Positions 51,777 to 63,659 of a stretch of DNA of 64,000 nt are shown in pieces. The notes beneath the pieces are model-generated. The model saw nothing but the letters and a program-made list of their open reading frames with translations, had not been told where the DNA came from and ran no database searches. Each line of letters opens with the position of its first letter. Position 1 is the first letter of the stretch. Made by a program: the position numbers and the translations under genes. Source of the DNA: Anthopleura xanthogrammica (lineage: Eukaryota > Cnidaria > Anthozoa > Actiniaria > Actiniidae); NCBI GenBank assembly GCA_964019055.1, contig OZ025206.1:18896860-18960859 (forward strand), read 5' to 3'.

Positions 51777-52263
51777 TCCATTATAGGGAGTACCCCCCCC
51801 CCGGAGAGGGGGGGGGGAGTTGAAGGTGCGCGGTTTGTGGTCTAAGCGTTTGGTCTGAATGATAAAATGAATGGTATAATGTACACAGAATTGAGAAGAG
51901 ATATGTTGTGAGCGGAAGGCAACGTTACGAAACATCAGCACACCGCCGCGACTTTTATGCTATTTTTTTTTTATCGTCATCTTTGAGTCCGAATACCTGT
52001 GTCAAACATAGTTTTCTCGGTTTTCTCCGGGAAATATCTCCGAAATATCACAAATCAGAAGTCTGAAATATCCTAAGTCGGAAGTCTGAAATGTCCCTTA
52101 AACTAGGCTTCAGTACTTTTTTAACGGAAAGTAAGGAATAGAAAATTAAAGTATCGTATTTCTTGTTTATCGATCTTTACGTCACATGCATTCCGTTGTC
52201 ACAAGACGGTACAAGGTAACACCAGACACTAAACGGTTGGACAACTGAGGAGGTGTGTGAACG

Positions 52264-52321
52264 ATGAACCGTTTGGCTGTCTTAGCCACTCTTTCCTTCT
52301 TTTTGCTTTCAATCAGCTTAG
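52264..52321 (+). CDS. Gene B exon 1: signal peptide
   Basis: MNRLAVLATLSFFLLSISL, then a GTAAGT donor in phase 1. 58 nt, as in gene A. This ATG is the only one that opens a hydrophobic leader in frame with CTLD1 (G+CT=Ala). Confidence 0.88.
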
Positions 52322-55300
52322 GTAAGTACAAAATAAATAGCTTATGGATATTCAGTGCTAAAGACTTGGTAGTACGTGTTTCGGAATGGTTGAACACATG
52401 TAGATTTCAGAGAGCTGTGTTGGTTTGTATTCGTGAAAACACCGGCTTGCTCAACTGAAACCCATGTCAAAGCATATCTCGTGATCTTTATTACATAAAA
52501 TGGAAATTGATTTCTTAACTTGGGACAAACTTTTCGTCCTTTCCTTTTTTAAATTAGAGTATATTTGATATGTCACAGCTGAAGTAATGCAAATTTTCTG
52601 TATGGGGCTGTTTATGCGACGGCATGATGGCCCATGATCTCCCGGATTTATATCACTTCAAACCGGCTTTTCGCCTGAAGCCCTTATTTCTTGGGAAAAA
52701 AATTTCTTGTCGAGACCTGTCTAGATAGTATGTTGTAGTAGTAGTTGTTGTTTCTATTAATCCACAATGACCTTTCCTTTTCATCAATTAATAACAGTCT
52801 TACCATTAGGACCTTGAGACAACATGAGCTTCTACACGAGATCGAGAGTGTGAAGCCGTGCATTTCTGCATTAGCATAACAATGTTTGTCAACTCATTAA
52901 TCTAGGTGATCTTAGAAGCTAGTTTTTGTTTCTTTAGGTAAATAAAGTTTAAAATCCTTTGAATAATTAGTTATATATAGGTTCAACAAATTAAGATAGT
53001 TTTGTTTGAAATATTCAAACAGTAGACGTACACAAGCTTCACTTTGAATGTAAAATGGCTGGTTTTTCAGCATATAGGATGAATTCAAGAGCTCTTACCT
53101 TTTAAATTACGAAGTTAAACATATTCCAGTGTTTGTAAGATGATTGAAGCTCCTCATAAGTCTGTATTATCTGACTTTTGTTTTGGAATAAATCAGTCCC
53201 GTACCACATCCACATGAATCCACATGGGGGAACTAACACTTGACGAGAAGTTGTCGGTTTGTAGAATGTTGAAGGTTGTCTGTATATCTTGTTTTCTGGT
53301 TTCATGTTGTAAAAATAGTCAGATACAATACTTTGAGGAGTTATTTTGACATGATTTGATTTAAGAATCGCTAGTTGCCCCCCAGTCAACCATCGGTTGC
53401 CCCCCAGTCAAATCCAGAAAAGGCACGTGATTGATCCTTTCGATTCCTTCTGTATTTAAAGCAATTTTTTTGCAATAATCCCCAAACATATAATAAGAAA
53501 CCTGCAACTTTAGAACTCTTTTGACTATCGACCGACTCGACTTCGGCCGGATTAGATAAGGTTTTAGTGTTCGACCGGATGTCCAACATAGTCGGATGTC
53601 GAATGCGCACACGCGGGACACGCGGGATTTTTGACGCGGGATTTTTGACGCGGGATTTTTGACGCGGGATTTTTGACGCGGGATTTTTGACGCGGGATTT
53701 TTGGCGCGACATTTCAGCGAAGGATTGACAAGAGGAAGCGTAAAGAGAAAGAAGAAGCTAAGTAATTTGATTGTATTTTACGATCTGTTTTGCTTTTAAA
53801 TCTTCCTCATACTTTTCTTTTTACTGCAAGATTCCCACAAAAGTTTTAGGAGATGACGTACCATTTCAAATCGTTGAATTCCCCATTGTCGATCCATCGT
53901 TTAGGTTTCCCTAGGTTTTCAATGTCAAAACGATCTTCAATTTCTAGTTAATATTCAGAACTTATGGTAGCTTTTTTTAAAGTGTATAATGTCTTAAAGT
54001 TTAGGTAAGCTTATTGTAGCTGTATAAGCAACATTTGAGGTGCCAAATCTGCAAAATTCTTGTTATTGAAATACTTGCTGTAACATTTATTAATAAGCTT
54101 ATATTTATAATCTGCAATCTAAAATAACAAAATAGCAGAGATTCACTGAGGCTGTGCTGAGGGTTAAAGGAGGCCCTTTTTAATAGGGGTTTTGGTAATG
54201 ATGAATATCAGGCAAATTGTTTTTGGGGATAAGGCATAACTGACAAAATTTAAACAATTTTAACAAAAGCTGAAGACTTCATCTGTACATGGTTGTCTAG
54301 AGCTTTTCAGCCAATCACTTAGTGAGTCCAACTCCAAAAAGATCCTTAGTTTTCTGTGACACTAGCCATGGCTGCTCCTGAAAATGTATGTAACAAGGAA
54401 CCATCTAACCACCTAACAGGGCCTTATTAAAATAAAGAATTAAAATTTTATATCGCTCAGTAAGGAAGTATGATTATATTGCAACTAAATGTCCATTGAA
54501 TTTTGATAATTAAAATATTTTTGATTTGCGTTTTGTCTTTCAGCTTCTGCAGCTGATTGCCCACAAGGCTGGAGTAACTATGGTAGCTTTTGTTACAAGT
54601 TTGCATTCACAAGTCTAACAATACGTGGCAAAAGCTGGGAGGATGCTGAGAACACCTGTCAATCATTTGGAGGCCATCTTGCGAGCATAACTAGCAAGGC
54701 AGAACAACAATTTATTTCTAATTCTATAAAGAAGTACAAGAATGATCACTTCTGGATTGGTTATAATGATCGAGCTAATGAATCAAGGTTTAATTGGACT
54801 GATGGCTCGAATCCAGGTGCATACAAAAAATGGAGGAGGAATGAACCTAACAACTTCAAGAATAATGAAGACTGTGCAGAGTTGCTCTTCTCTGATGGCA
54901 TGTGGAATGATGATGATTGTAAAAAGTTGTATGCTTTCATTTGTAAAATGAAATTAGGTAATGTATGTGTTACATATATGTTTTGTATAAGGAACTATGT
55001 CTTCCCCCCCCCCCCCCCATATTTTATCCCAGAAATTTATACTTAATAAGATAATTATCCTACATCCAAAATGTTCTCCCCCAATAATTTAGGTCTGTTA
55101 CTAATAGACCATTTTCGAGATACACGAACGCTTTCAAAAATATCGCAGACGCAGACATGAAAAAGAGGCATTTTTGGGCAAGATCACATGTGCTATTGAA
55201 GCTGCCCGAAAATGCCTCGAGATCATGTCTGCGCCTGCAATATTTTTGAAAGCGCTGGTGCATCTTGAAAATGGTCTATAGTAACATAGGGCATTTTAGA

Positions 55301-56199
55301 ATTTAGCACCCCCAATACTTTGACCTAGGGCTCCCCAATATTTTTGGCCTTGCTACGGCCCTGTATAGGTACCACAATATACAGCTATTTCAATAAATGC
55401 TGGTGAAGGTTTTGTTGCATATTGCATGTGGCATGTTGTTTACCAAGCTTGAAATGTATTGCATTCATATGTAAATAATGAATAATGTAAGCACAGAAGA
55501 AAATATGCTTGATAAAACCTGCAGACAGTCTCAGAAAATTCCATATTTTTTCTTGAATTCATCCATACTGTATTTCAGGCTTTGTATGCAACATGCAACA
55601 CCCAACGAAACCTTCACCAACCTTTTTTGAAATAGCTGTATTGCATAGAGGATATTACAGGGTGGTGTGAAAAAATGAAGTTTGTTTTCAAGTGGTGAAC
55701 ACATCCAATGTGTAATTTTCTTTTTATTATATGGACACATCAACAAACAAATTAAAAATAAACACCATTTGGCATCCATTTTGACTGGTCCTGGCTTGTC
55801 ACAATGTTTGTAAATTGAGTGGTAAAAAATATATAGGATGTGACATCATCAATATCTTCACATGTGCATGAGGATATGGAAAATGTGTCACTGAGGTCCC
55901 AGATGTAGTTTGTATGAAAAATATGAGTGGCATCCGATATTTCCCAGTAAAATACTAGTGCCTATATAATATATATATATATATATAATATGCTAATAAT
56001 CTTATGTATTGTTTGTTTAAAGGTGTGCCTATTCCAACACAACCCACATTACAGCCACCAACAACACTAAGTAAGTATTCAAACTGTAATATAGAAGACA
56101 AAATTATTTGGTTTTGATGAGATAATAAGAATATAGAAGTTTTATCTTGTTGTTTTAATGATTTTTATGATGTATCAATGCATTTAACTTACACAGTGT

Positions 56200-56236
<37 letters not shown>

Positions 56237-57260
56237 GGGACTGGACTAGCTACCAGCTGAGTGAACAACTAATCCCATAAAGCAATTGTTGATCAAAACC
56301 TGCAGCCCTTCACTAGGTTTTTTTTTTTTTTGAATATCATTTCTCGAGTGGTTTTTAGATAAATCACAGATAAAATATGACTCTGATTAAGAGTTTTGGA
56401 CTTTTCTAAGACTTTAAAAAATGTGTTGGATTCGATTTTCAATAGTTTTCAGGTAGAAAAAAGTACTTGCACATAGGGCCATGCATGCAGACATTATAAA
56501 ATTACAACGGACTGTGATTGGTTAGAAAATTTAATGCCAGCTCAGCTGGTTGTTAACATTTTCCCAAAACTGCAAGAACTCTAGCAAGACGTATATGCTA
56601 TAGAAATGCCTTTAGAAGCACCAGTTAGAGAGGGTGACTTTATAATCTCTCACATCAAACTTCTATTCTGCATTCTATGTGATATAAATTATAAATTCCA
56701 ATTCTATTTCATTAGGACGGTTAGGAAGGATTGCATTTTCTACAATATAAAGTTTTACTGCAATTCATGACTTAAACCCTTTATAATAATCCTTTGTCTT
56801 TCTTATGTAGCTCCACTGTATTGTGATGCTGGTTGGAAGCATTATGGAACCTCATGTTACAAATTTAACCTGGTTAGACGTAAATGGGTTGATGCAAGAA
56901 CAGATTGTCATCAGTCTGGTGGTTATCTGGTGAAGATTGATAATGCTGATGAGCAGCATTATATTACATACACCATGAAAAGTATAAAACAGGCAAGAAT
57001 AATCATTATTATCATTCAAATTATTTTTTCCGTCATTTTGATTGGCCGAGAGAACTGCAAATAACTGCCTCAAAATAACGGTGTGCTCATGCGCATTACA
57101 GTGCAAAGGCATCTTGCTGCAAATAATGGTCTGCTCATGCGCAGTAACGCTGCATTTGACAATGGCTCGCTTCCCTGAAAAAATGAGCTGACTTCTTTGT
57201 TATTGTTTGACTCGTGCGCACTGCCCCTCAAAGATTAGAAAAAATAATTTGAATGATAAG

Positions 57261-57291
<31 letters not shown>

Positions 57292-60200
57292 CGAGATTTG
57301 TTAGTGTCTTGCAAGCAATTATTTGCCTCTGCCTTCGGCATCGAAATTACTTGCCTGCTCGGCCACTAACAAATCACAATATTTTACTCATCCTCGTCCA
57401 ATAATTACTTATTATCATTGTGTATTGTATATAGTTAGTTGGCTTAAGGACATCCCTGCATGGGAATTGTTTGTGTCTATCTGTTTTGCGCATATAGCGT
57501 GACAGTGTGCGCACCCGTGACCTATGTTTTTGGATGAAAACTTCAATCTACATTATGGCCAAAGAGTCACTGAATGGTGGCTGAAAATTCGAGCCAAAAA
57601 CTACAAGTTATTTGTATGTATTCATAAATATTTACACATAATGTTTGTCTATAGGTTATTATTAGATGGTTGTTTCAAAAAATGTTTAGCAATCCATTTA
57701 GTTCTTGTACAAAAAAAATGACTTTACTGCTCGACTTGTATGCATTGCATGCAAGTGATTTTCGACAAGAAAAAAGCTGCACTTTAATATTATCTCACTC
57801 CTAAATGAGAAGGGTGACCCCCCATTTTTTATTTGTTCATGGAACTTCTATGATGGTCTTATTTCACCATGCAAAGTTTAAAGAAAAGAACATGAGAAAC
57901 TTTTTTGCTCGGGAATGTCCTTAATCTTACAATATTGATGATTTTAAGACTATATAGTTATCAATAATTTAACAAAATTCCTTTATTGCCCTATTTCACT
58001 ATGACAATACAGCAAGTTTATAAATATAAGGGGGAAAGATGATGAAGAACAATAAGAATTTGGACTAATTTGCCTCTGCAGCTGATGTCTGGTTTTCGAG
58101 CGTTTCATAAGCGGTTGTTTATCCTACAATATATACAGTATTTAGTGGCTATAGTTTGTTTATTTGGTTTTAATACAGGATCTGTGGATTGGTCTAAGTG
58201 ATCGTACTGTTGAGGGCATGTACATATGGGAGGGAGATCAGACTGTGGCCAAAAACTACACAAACTGGTACTCTGGAGAACCTAATGATCATGCTGGTAA
58301 CGAAGACTGCATTGGAATATACAATGGCATCCTAGCTGGATACTGGAATGACGACTATTGTGATTTTACAAAAGGATACATCTGTGAGAAGCCAAATGGT
58401 AAGAAAAAAATAATAGATACTAGATAATAGATGCTTGTGTATATTTTACATATTTTTTTGTCTCATTTTCAAAAACACTAAAACTCTTTTTTTTGTTTTT
58501 GTTTTGCAACAGGCCAAAATTTGTGTCCCACAAACTGGGTGCCTTATGATAATTCCTGCTACCAGTTGAACACCCACCCAGGACAGTCACTAAACTGGCA
58601 GCAAGCTGTTAATGCCTGCCGTGTGATCCAGGGATCAGATCTTGTCAGTATCCACTCATCTGGCGAACAGCTATTCTTGACCAAGCAGCTTAATGACTTA
58701 AAATCTAAGAATGTGTGGATCGGATTGAATGATGTTGTCAAAGAAGGATCGTTTGTATGGAGTGATAGATCTACTTATGATTACAAAAACTGGGGTAGCT
58801 CTGAACCTGGTTCTGGTTGGAGTGGATTTTCCAGAGATTGCTCAAAGCTTATAGTCAATTCACAGAATGGAACATGGGGAACCAGCACCTGTAGTTATAA
58901 AAACCCTTATGTCTGTAAAATGCCAAGGGGTAAGTAACACAAAGTTGCTGAATATTATAGAATTTTTATTTGTGAGTATATTAAGTGAGGGAAGTGAGGG
59001 TGGGTAAAATTTAAGAAATGTTAATAGCAAATGTGTATGAGCTCAAATTTCTAGCACAAAGTATGATGGGAGTCCTAGTTTCTTGATTTCCCTGTTTAGG
59101 GCCAGATTGGAAAAAAAGACAAAGTCTTTATCTGTTTAATAACCCAAATAAAGATTGATTGATTGATTCCATTTTTACAGGACTCATTTTCCCAGAGTGC
59201 TTTGTGAGCTTTGATGCACATTGCCTGTTAATGCTGGCTAGTTGTTAATTGATAGTTAAACCTTATTTTCTAAACACTTAGGTTTTTATGCCTTTTTAAT
59301 TCATCACAGTGTCCATGAAATGCAATGCACCATTTGGCCTTGCAAACTACTTGATAGGAGACTCACAGATCAGTGCATCAAGCAGTAGAGATAGCAACTC
59401 ACTACCCAGTCAAGCAAGACTTATGCTTCAGCCATCTGGTAGCTTAACTGGATCTTGGTGTGCTGCTAACAACCAGAAGGTCTGCAAATCATTACTTCAT
59501 TGTATAATGACAAGTAGAACATTTAAATAGTCAAATTTGCATGTGTGGTGGCATAGATGATTTTATTCTCTAATTCAAAAGTTATGTTTTGTGGTTCAGC
59601 CAGGCCGGTATTGTCTCTCTCACTTTTTACACCTCATTGACCTTAAAATTTTATCAACAACCTTAAAAAAACCTTTACCATAATCTAAGTCAGTGTGTGG
59701 CAAGCTCACAGATCGAATTAGAATTTAGCATGTTGGGTTTTGCCAAGGAAAAAAATTTGATAACCCAGAGAAAAACTCCCAAATCAAGGCAGAGACCCAA
59801 CAAACTCTACTGATGTGATTCCAAGTCCAAGAATTGAACAAGAGATCTGAGAAGTGTGAACAAACCTGCACTCCCACTATGCTAGTCTAAAGCTCCATTT
59901 TCAATGGTTTTTGTAACAATGGAAGCCAAAACCCCCTTCATATACTAATCATACTAATCATTGATTGATATTGATATTTTAGCATGTTTTAACATTGGTT
60001 GCTTCAGGGTGAATATCTACAGATAGATCTGGGTCTAAACAGACGTATTGGTCATCTAGCTCTTCAAGGCAGACCAAAGACTAGTGACTTTGTCAAATCT
60101 TTTTACATCACATATGGAAGTGATGGACTCACATTTATTACCTATGGCCAAACTCCAACACAGAAGTTTAAAGTAAGTACACTGCGAACATTGCAAAGCA

Positions 60201-62813
60201 TCCATCTTTGAGGTGCACATTTTAAGCACAATTATCAATTTCATGGTGGACCATTTTATACCACTTATTTTGTAAAGGTCCTCAATAACAACGTAATTCC
60301 AAAACATTTAAGTTGAGGACACATGATGCAATTTTTCATGCGACATTGCATGCGACGTCGCAAAAATTAGAACGCACCGTGTGACCACCTGTGCAACATT
60401 GTGTTTACACGGTGAGGTTCGTTTCTTCTTTAGCGACCTCGCCGGTGACGTCGCATGAAAGTCCCATGAAAAAATCGCATCGTGTGTCCGTATCTTAAAG
60501 GTGCGGGCACACGATGCGATTTTTCATGCGATGTTGTACGCGCACGGTGAGATTCGTTGCGCGCCACGTCGCTACTTTTTTTACGTCGTCAGCGACGTCG
60601 CATGCAACGTTGCACGGATGGTCACAAGGTATGATCTATAATTTTTTGTGACGTTGCAAGAAATGTCTCCTGAAAAGTCGTATCCGCATGCACCGTGTGA
60701 CCACCCGTGCGACGTAGTGTTCACACAGTGAGATTCGGGAACTTTGTGTGCAGTCTTTCTTTTCTATCCTTTGTTAAGTTTGTCGTTGTTTTTCAGTATT
60801 TGATAGTTGAGAGTCGCTTGAGAGTCGATTGGAACGTTTCACATTTAAGGCGTGGAAATACGAGCAACAAAATCGTGCAACTTGTCGCGCAACATTGTTG
60901 TGTCGCAAGTTGGAGAGTAAATGTTCCTCGTATTACCGCCCTTACAACAAAAGTTTGTTGCGCGACTTTGTTGCAGAAGTAAGAGCTCTTTATATTTTCT
61001 GCAACAATGAAAATTAATTGCGCGCGGGGTGGTAATACCAGCAACATTCACTCATTAACTTGCAACGCAACAATGTTGCGCGACAGGTTGCACGATTTTG
61101 TTGCTCGTATTTCCGCGCCTTTATACAAAATTTTATCTACATCGAAGACTTTACCAATGGAAATCTCTTCATATAGGTATTCACAGCAAATGTTAAAGCA
61201 GATACCGTAGCAAATATTATGCTTGATGAGAAAATAAGTGGTAGATTTATCAGGATCTACCCGCAGACCTGGAGCAACAATATTTGTATGAGGGTAGAAA
61301 TCTATGGATGTGAAGGTCAAGGTAATGTGGTGTCACTGAATCAAACATCAAATAATTTAAGTTACTGGCGTTTTCTGGCCGTATTTTTGAATCTGCATCA
61401 TTGAGTGTCAGGGGCGGATCCAGGGGAGGATTGTGGGGGTTTCAACCCCTCCTATGAACATTTCGATTAGCTGGCTCACAGTGAGAATTAGGCGTTACTT
61501 TCGCTTTTATTGCCATCATACACCTTAGTCCAAAATGGCGCACATTACATGAAAACGATGCATCCAGGGCCTTTTCTTTTCTTTTCTTTTCTTTTCTCTC
61601 CATTTCTCAGTTTCCTTTTTTCGTTACTACTGTTATATCAATTTTATTGCCTTCGTTTTATATACATTTCTAGCATCATCAGTCAAGTGTGGTCGTGGTT
61701 GGGAGGAAGGACCGGACAACACTTGTTACCAGTTTAATACAAACAACCTGAAGATGTGGGCAGGTTAGTATACTGTCCCTGCAAGAGATTAAACTAAAAA
61801 GTACTGAGGAGGTTGGCATTGCATTTGTTCAGGCAAAACATCTATAGAATGCATTCAAAAATCAATTTTTAGGGAAAGGTTGGGAAATGGGAATAATCGT
61901 TTTATTGCCTTCCCAAAGCTTCAACTAGTAGAGTGTGTTTGGTTAGTTAGCAAAAGAATAAAATGAATTTTTTGTCGTATTTATTGTTATTTCTAAATAT
62001 CCATTATAACAGTTAATTAGTTTGATTTTACTTGGGTGACATGGAATGTGCTACTGCCGGTGCGGTAATACGAGCAACAAAATCGTCCAACTTGTTGCAC
62101 AACAAAAAACGATATTGCAAGTTTGCAAGCAACAAGCAGCCACAACTTGCACCGTCGAATTTTGTTGTGTGTCAAGTTGCGTGCGGTGTGCCAATACGGT
62201 GAAATTCGCTCTGCAACTTGTAACGCAACAATGTTGCGCGACAAGTTGCACGATTTTGCTGCTCGTATTACCGCAACTTACGGCGCTATCCCCCACCGCT
62301 GTGTAGTTCATGAATTGGGTTACGGGCTCGACTTGACTGAACTGAATATATGAGTTGAGTTTGTTTGATGTGTTGTTCTCTCCCTTGTCACGATGGTTAA
62401 TCACCGGGTTCCCCCGGCTTCCTCCCCCTATGAAAATCAACAAATTGAGTGTTATGTTGTAAATAGTGAATGTAGTGCTCAGCTAGTACTTGTGGAGCGA
62501 ACATCACAGAAGATCCTCTCGGGGAGTGATGGTTGCAAGATATAAATATAAATTAGTTCCTGTATTAAATTCTTTTTTCGTCATTTATCAGATGCCCGAG
62601 CTACATGCAAGAGTCGAGGTGGTGATCTGTTGAGTATCGTGTCAAACAAAGAGAGGATCTTCATCGACAATAGAATAAAACCATTAGCCAGCTCTGTCAA
62701 TTCGATGTGGATAGGTTTGAATGACAGAGAATCGAGATGGCTGTTTTACTGGAGTGATCAAAGTCCATTTCTTGTTACCAGATGGGATGCTGGCTATCCA
62801 AAGGATAATAACA
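52264..62813 (+). CDS. Gene B: paralogous multi-lectin receptor, 5' part (11 exons; continues past window)
   Basis: Exons: 52264-52321, 54544-54957, 56023-56070, 56811-56992, 58179-58398, 58513-58929, 59310-59479, 60008-60172, 61177-61321, 61674-61763 and 62592-62813. Together 2,131 nt (710 residues): signal peptide, CTLD1, Pro/Thr linker, CTLD2, CTLD3, discoidin domain, and most of CTLD4. The order and almost every exon length equal those of gene A's first 12 exons, read in the opposite direction, so this is its head-to-head paralogue. The rest of CTLD4 and any laminin-G, SUEL, SEA or membrane part must lie right of the window. Predicted secreted or surface glycan-binding receptor (inference). 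Confidence 0.9.
53102..53389 (-). CDS. Uncharacterised 95-codon ORF antisense in gene B intron 1
   Basis: An open frame ending in HWNMFNFVI, with QVLVPPCGFMWMWYGTDLF in the middle. I do not recognise it. It is longer than most chance ORFs here and has no clear repeat structure, but there is no supporting splice or promoter signal. It may be a transposon scrap or chance. Confidence 0.15.
   Translation of the reverse strand: MTGGQLAILKSNHVKITPQSIVSDYFYNMKPENKIYRQPSTFYKPTTSRQVLVPPCGFMWMWYGTDLFQNKSQIIQTYEELQSSYKHWNMFNFVI
53624..53706. repeat. 15-bp tandem repeat GACGCGGGATTTTTG
   Basis: About five and a half copies in intron 1 of gene B. Confidence 0.9.
54544..54957 (+). CDS. Gene B exon 2: CTLD1, mannose-type signature
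   Basis: 414-nt single-exon CTLD, phase 1-1. Landmarks: [75 protein letters not shown] and WND intact. The [11 protein letters not shown] stretch is identical in gene A, whose CTLD1 exon has the same length. Confidence 0.93.
55105..55279. repeat. MITE with TAGACCATTTTCGAGATACA ends
   Basis: TAGACCATTTTCGAGATACA..GAACGCTTTCAAAAATAT at the left, ATATTTTTGAAAGCGC..CATCTTGAAAATGGTCTA at the right; GAGGCATTTTTGGGCA / TGCCCGAAAATGCCTC inside. In gene B intron 2. Confidence 0.85.
55374..55645. repeat. Inverted-repeat element with TACAGCTATTTCA arms
   Basis: TACAGCTATTTCAATAAATG..GGTGAAGGTTTTGTTGC and GAAACCTTCACCAACC..TGAAATAGCTGTA pair loosely; gene B intron 2. Confidence 0.6.
56023..56070 (+). 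CDS. Gene B exon 3: Pro/Thr linker
   Basis: 48-nt exon encoding VPIPTQPTLQPPTTL; phase 1-1; GTAAGT donor. Same size as gene A exon 3, with little sequence identity, as expected for a spacer. Confidence 0.8.
   Translation: MCLFQHNPHYSHQQH
56203..56233. repeat. (TA)n microsatellite
   Basis: About 15 TA units; gene B intron 3. Confidence 0.9.
56811..58398 (+). CDS. Gene B exons 4-5: CTLD2, mannose-type signature
   Basis: Exons 56811-56992 (182 nt) and 58179-58398 (220 nt). Landmarks: [71 protein letters not shown] and WND present. Exon 4 ends AAACAG|GCAAGA: the donor is GC, not GT, where gene A has CAG|GTAAAC. The length (182 nt) and phase 0 match gene A, which supports this boundary. A dispersed element begins only about 6 bp into the intron. 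Confidence 0.88.
56998..57415. repeat. About 415-bp repeat, second copy of 23825-24235
   Basis: ATTATCATTCAAATTATTTT..GGTCTGCTCATGCGCA..GACTCGTGCGCACTGCCCCT..TTGCAAGCAATTATTTGCCT. Colinear with the copy in gene A intron 28. It starts about 6 bp after the GC donor of gene B exon 4. Confidence 0.82.
57421..58178 (+). other. Rest of gene B intron 4, no gene seen
   Basis: AT-rich, without exon-like sequence or clear repeat structure that I can recognise. Confidence 0.5.
58513..58929 (+). CDS. Gene B exon 6: CTLD3, degenerate sugar site, undivided
   Basis: 417-nt exon, phase 1-1. Landmarks: CPTNWVPYDNSCYQLNTHPG, GSDLVSIHSSGEQ, VWIGLNDVVKEGSFVW, NWGSSEPGSG, GTWGTSTC, YVCKM. WND is lost, as in gene A CTLD3. 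Unlike gene A there is no intron at the DRST position. Confidence 0.92.
59310..61321 (+). CDS. Gene B exons 7-9: discoidin/F5-8C domain
   Basis: Exons 59310-59479 (170 nt), 60008-60172 (165 nt) and 61177-61321 (145 nt), the same lengths as gene A exons 8-10. Landmarks: [91 protein letters not shown]. Introns contain several MITE-like elements (60311-60720, 60847-61124). Confidence 0.93.
60311..60720. repeat. Two adjacent elements rich in 'gtgtgtccgtatctta' / 'gacgtcgcatg'
   Basis: 60311-60497 has inverted ends TTGAGGACACATGATGC and GCATCGTGTGTCCGTATC. It is followed directly by a diverged copy from about 60500 with CGGGCACACGATGCG and GACGTCGCATGCAACG. Related in style to the 43943 family. 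Confidence 0.65.
60847..61124. repeat. Element with AGGCGTGGAAATACGAGCAA ends, copy 1
   Basis: AAGGCGTGGAAATACGAGCA at the left and TGCTCGTATTTCCGCGCCTT at the right; inner repeats of 'gcgcaacattgttg' and 'caacaatgttgcgcgac'. About 278 bp. Confidence 0.8.
61674..62813 (+). CDS. Gene B exons 10-11: CTLD4, first two exons
   Basis: Exons 61674-61763 (90 nt) and 62592-62813 (222 nt). Landmarks: [67 protein letters not shown]. The third exon (the CVEL..C part, 96 nt in gene A) is not visible before 64000 and is expected beyond the edge. Confidence 0.88.
62055..62280. repeat. Element of the same family as 60847-61124, copy 2
   Basis: GGTGCGGTAATACGAGCAAC at the left and CTGCTCGTATTACCGCAACT at the right. 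In gene B intron 10. Confidence 0.78.
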
Positions 62814-63235
62814 GTAAGAATAAAAAACGTTTTATTTTGCCGGCTTATTTGCGCAAAACGTGTCCACTAGCGTCTGTCGCATGGATAATGGGGAACTGCA
62901 GAAATAGCTTGACACAAGGTCACCAACAGGTCACCAAAATGGACTAAGTTTGAGAATCTGCTGGAGCTAGACACCCAATAGATAAGACCTATCATGATGT
63001 TAAAACCAGACTTCAAGCGACTGCTGGCTAGAGTCCTAACATGAAGCACCCTAAGGAGTACAGAGCTCCACGAGGGGATAATAACGATGATGATGTCTGG
63101 CTAAACAGTTCACCGAAATAAAGTCTTTGCCATAAAAACATTATCGAGTCGATACCCTCAAACAACTTCTGGGATGATCAAAGTCAGGACAAAATGCATC
63201 GCGCTTTCATCAATAAAACAATTCTCCTAATTAAC

Positions 63236-63350
63236 AATTAGTCCTCGAGTCCGAATGGTCTACGAGTCAATAGCCCATGAGGCCGAAGGCCGAAGGCCGA
63301 ATGGGCTATTGACTCGTAGGCCATGAGGGCGAGAGGTCTAATTGTTTTAG
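63236..63350. repeat. Foldback MITE, 'ACAATTAG' family, copy 2
   Basis: ACAATTAGTCCTCGAGTCCG..ACGAGTCAATAGCCCAT and ATGGGCTATTGACTCGT..GGTCTAATTGT pair. Ends as in 4072-4183; the inner palindrome differs. Confidence 0.75.
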
Positions 63351-63659
63351 TAAAAACCTACTAATCGGTCCAATAAAAGGATGCAAAAAGTTTTGGATTT
63401 TGCTTTAAATATATATTTTTTGGTTTTCAAAACCGGCGCTTTTCGCTACTAGAGGTCTATCACTAATAGACCCCTAGTAGCTCAGCCAATCACAGGGCTC
63501 GATTGGTGATAGACCATTAGTAGGTTTTTTCTAATACATTTTATACACGAACACCAAGACGTCTAGAGTTGTCTAGATTGCGCAATATTATGAAATGATG
63601 TAAATTTGTTTTTGATAGACCATAAGTAGGTTTAGACTAATACATTTTATACACGAACA

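Larger units (their letters stand above)
49700..52263. promoter_or_regulatory. Shared upstream region of divergent genes A and B
   Basis: 2.56 kb between the two start codons. It has no coding sequence that I can support. It holds a G run (about 50742-50758) in a repeat with the 'ggcggatcctgg' motif, two C/G-rich repeats (about 51480-51515, 51800-51820), and an inverted repeat near 51650-51775 (GGGGATGCTCCGCCCG / CGGGCGGAGCATCCCC). A single bidirectional control region is possible, but 2.5 kb is also enough for two separate promoters. Confidence 0.5.

Noticed and set aside
54742..54951. 69-codon plus-strand ORF MITSGLVIMIEL..
   Set aside because: Frame-shifted reading of gene B CTLD1 exon 2.
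61048..61320. 90-codon minus ORF over gene B exon 9
   Set aside because: Antisense shadow of the discoidin exon and a MITE.
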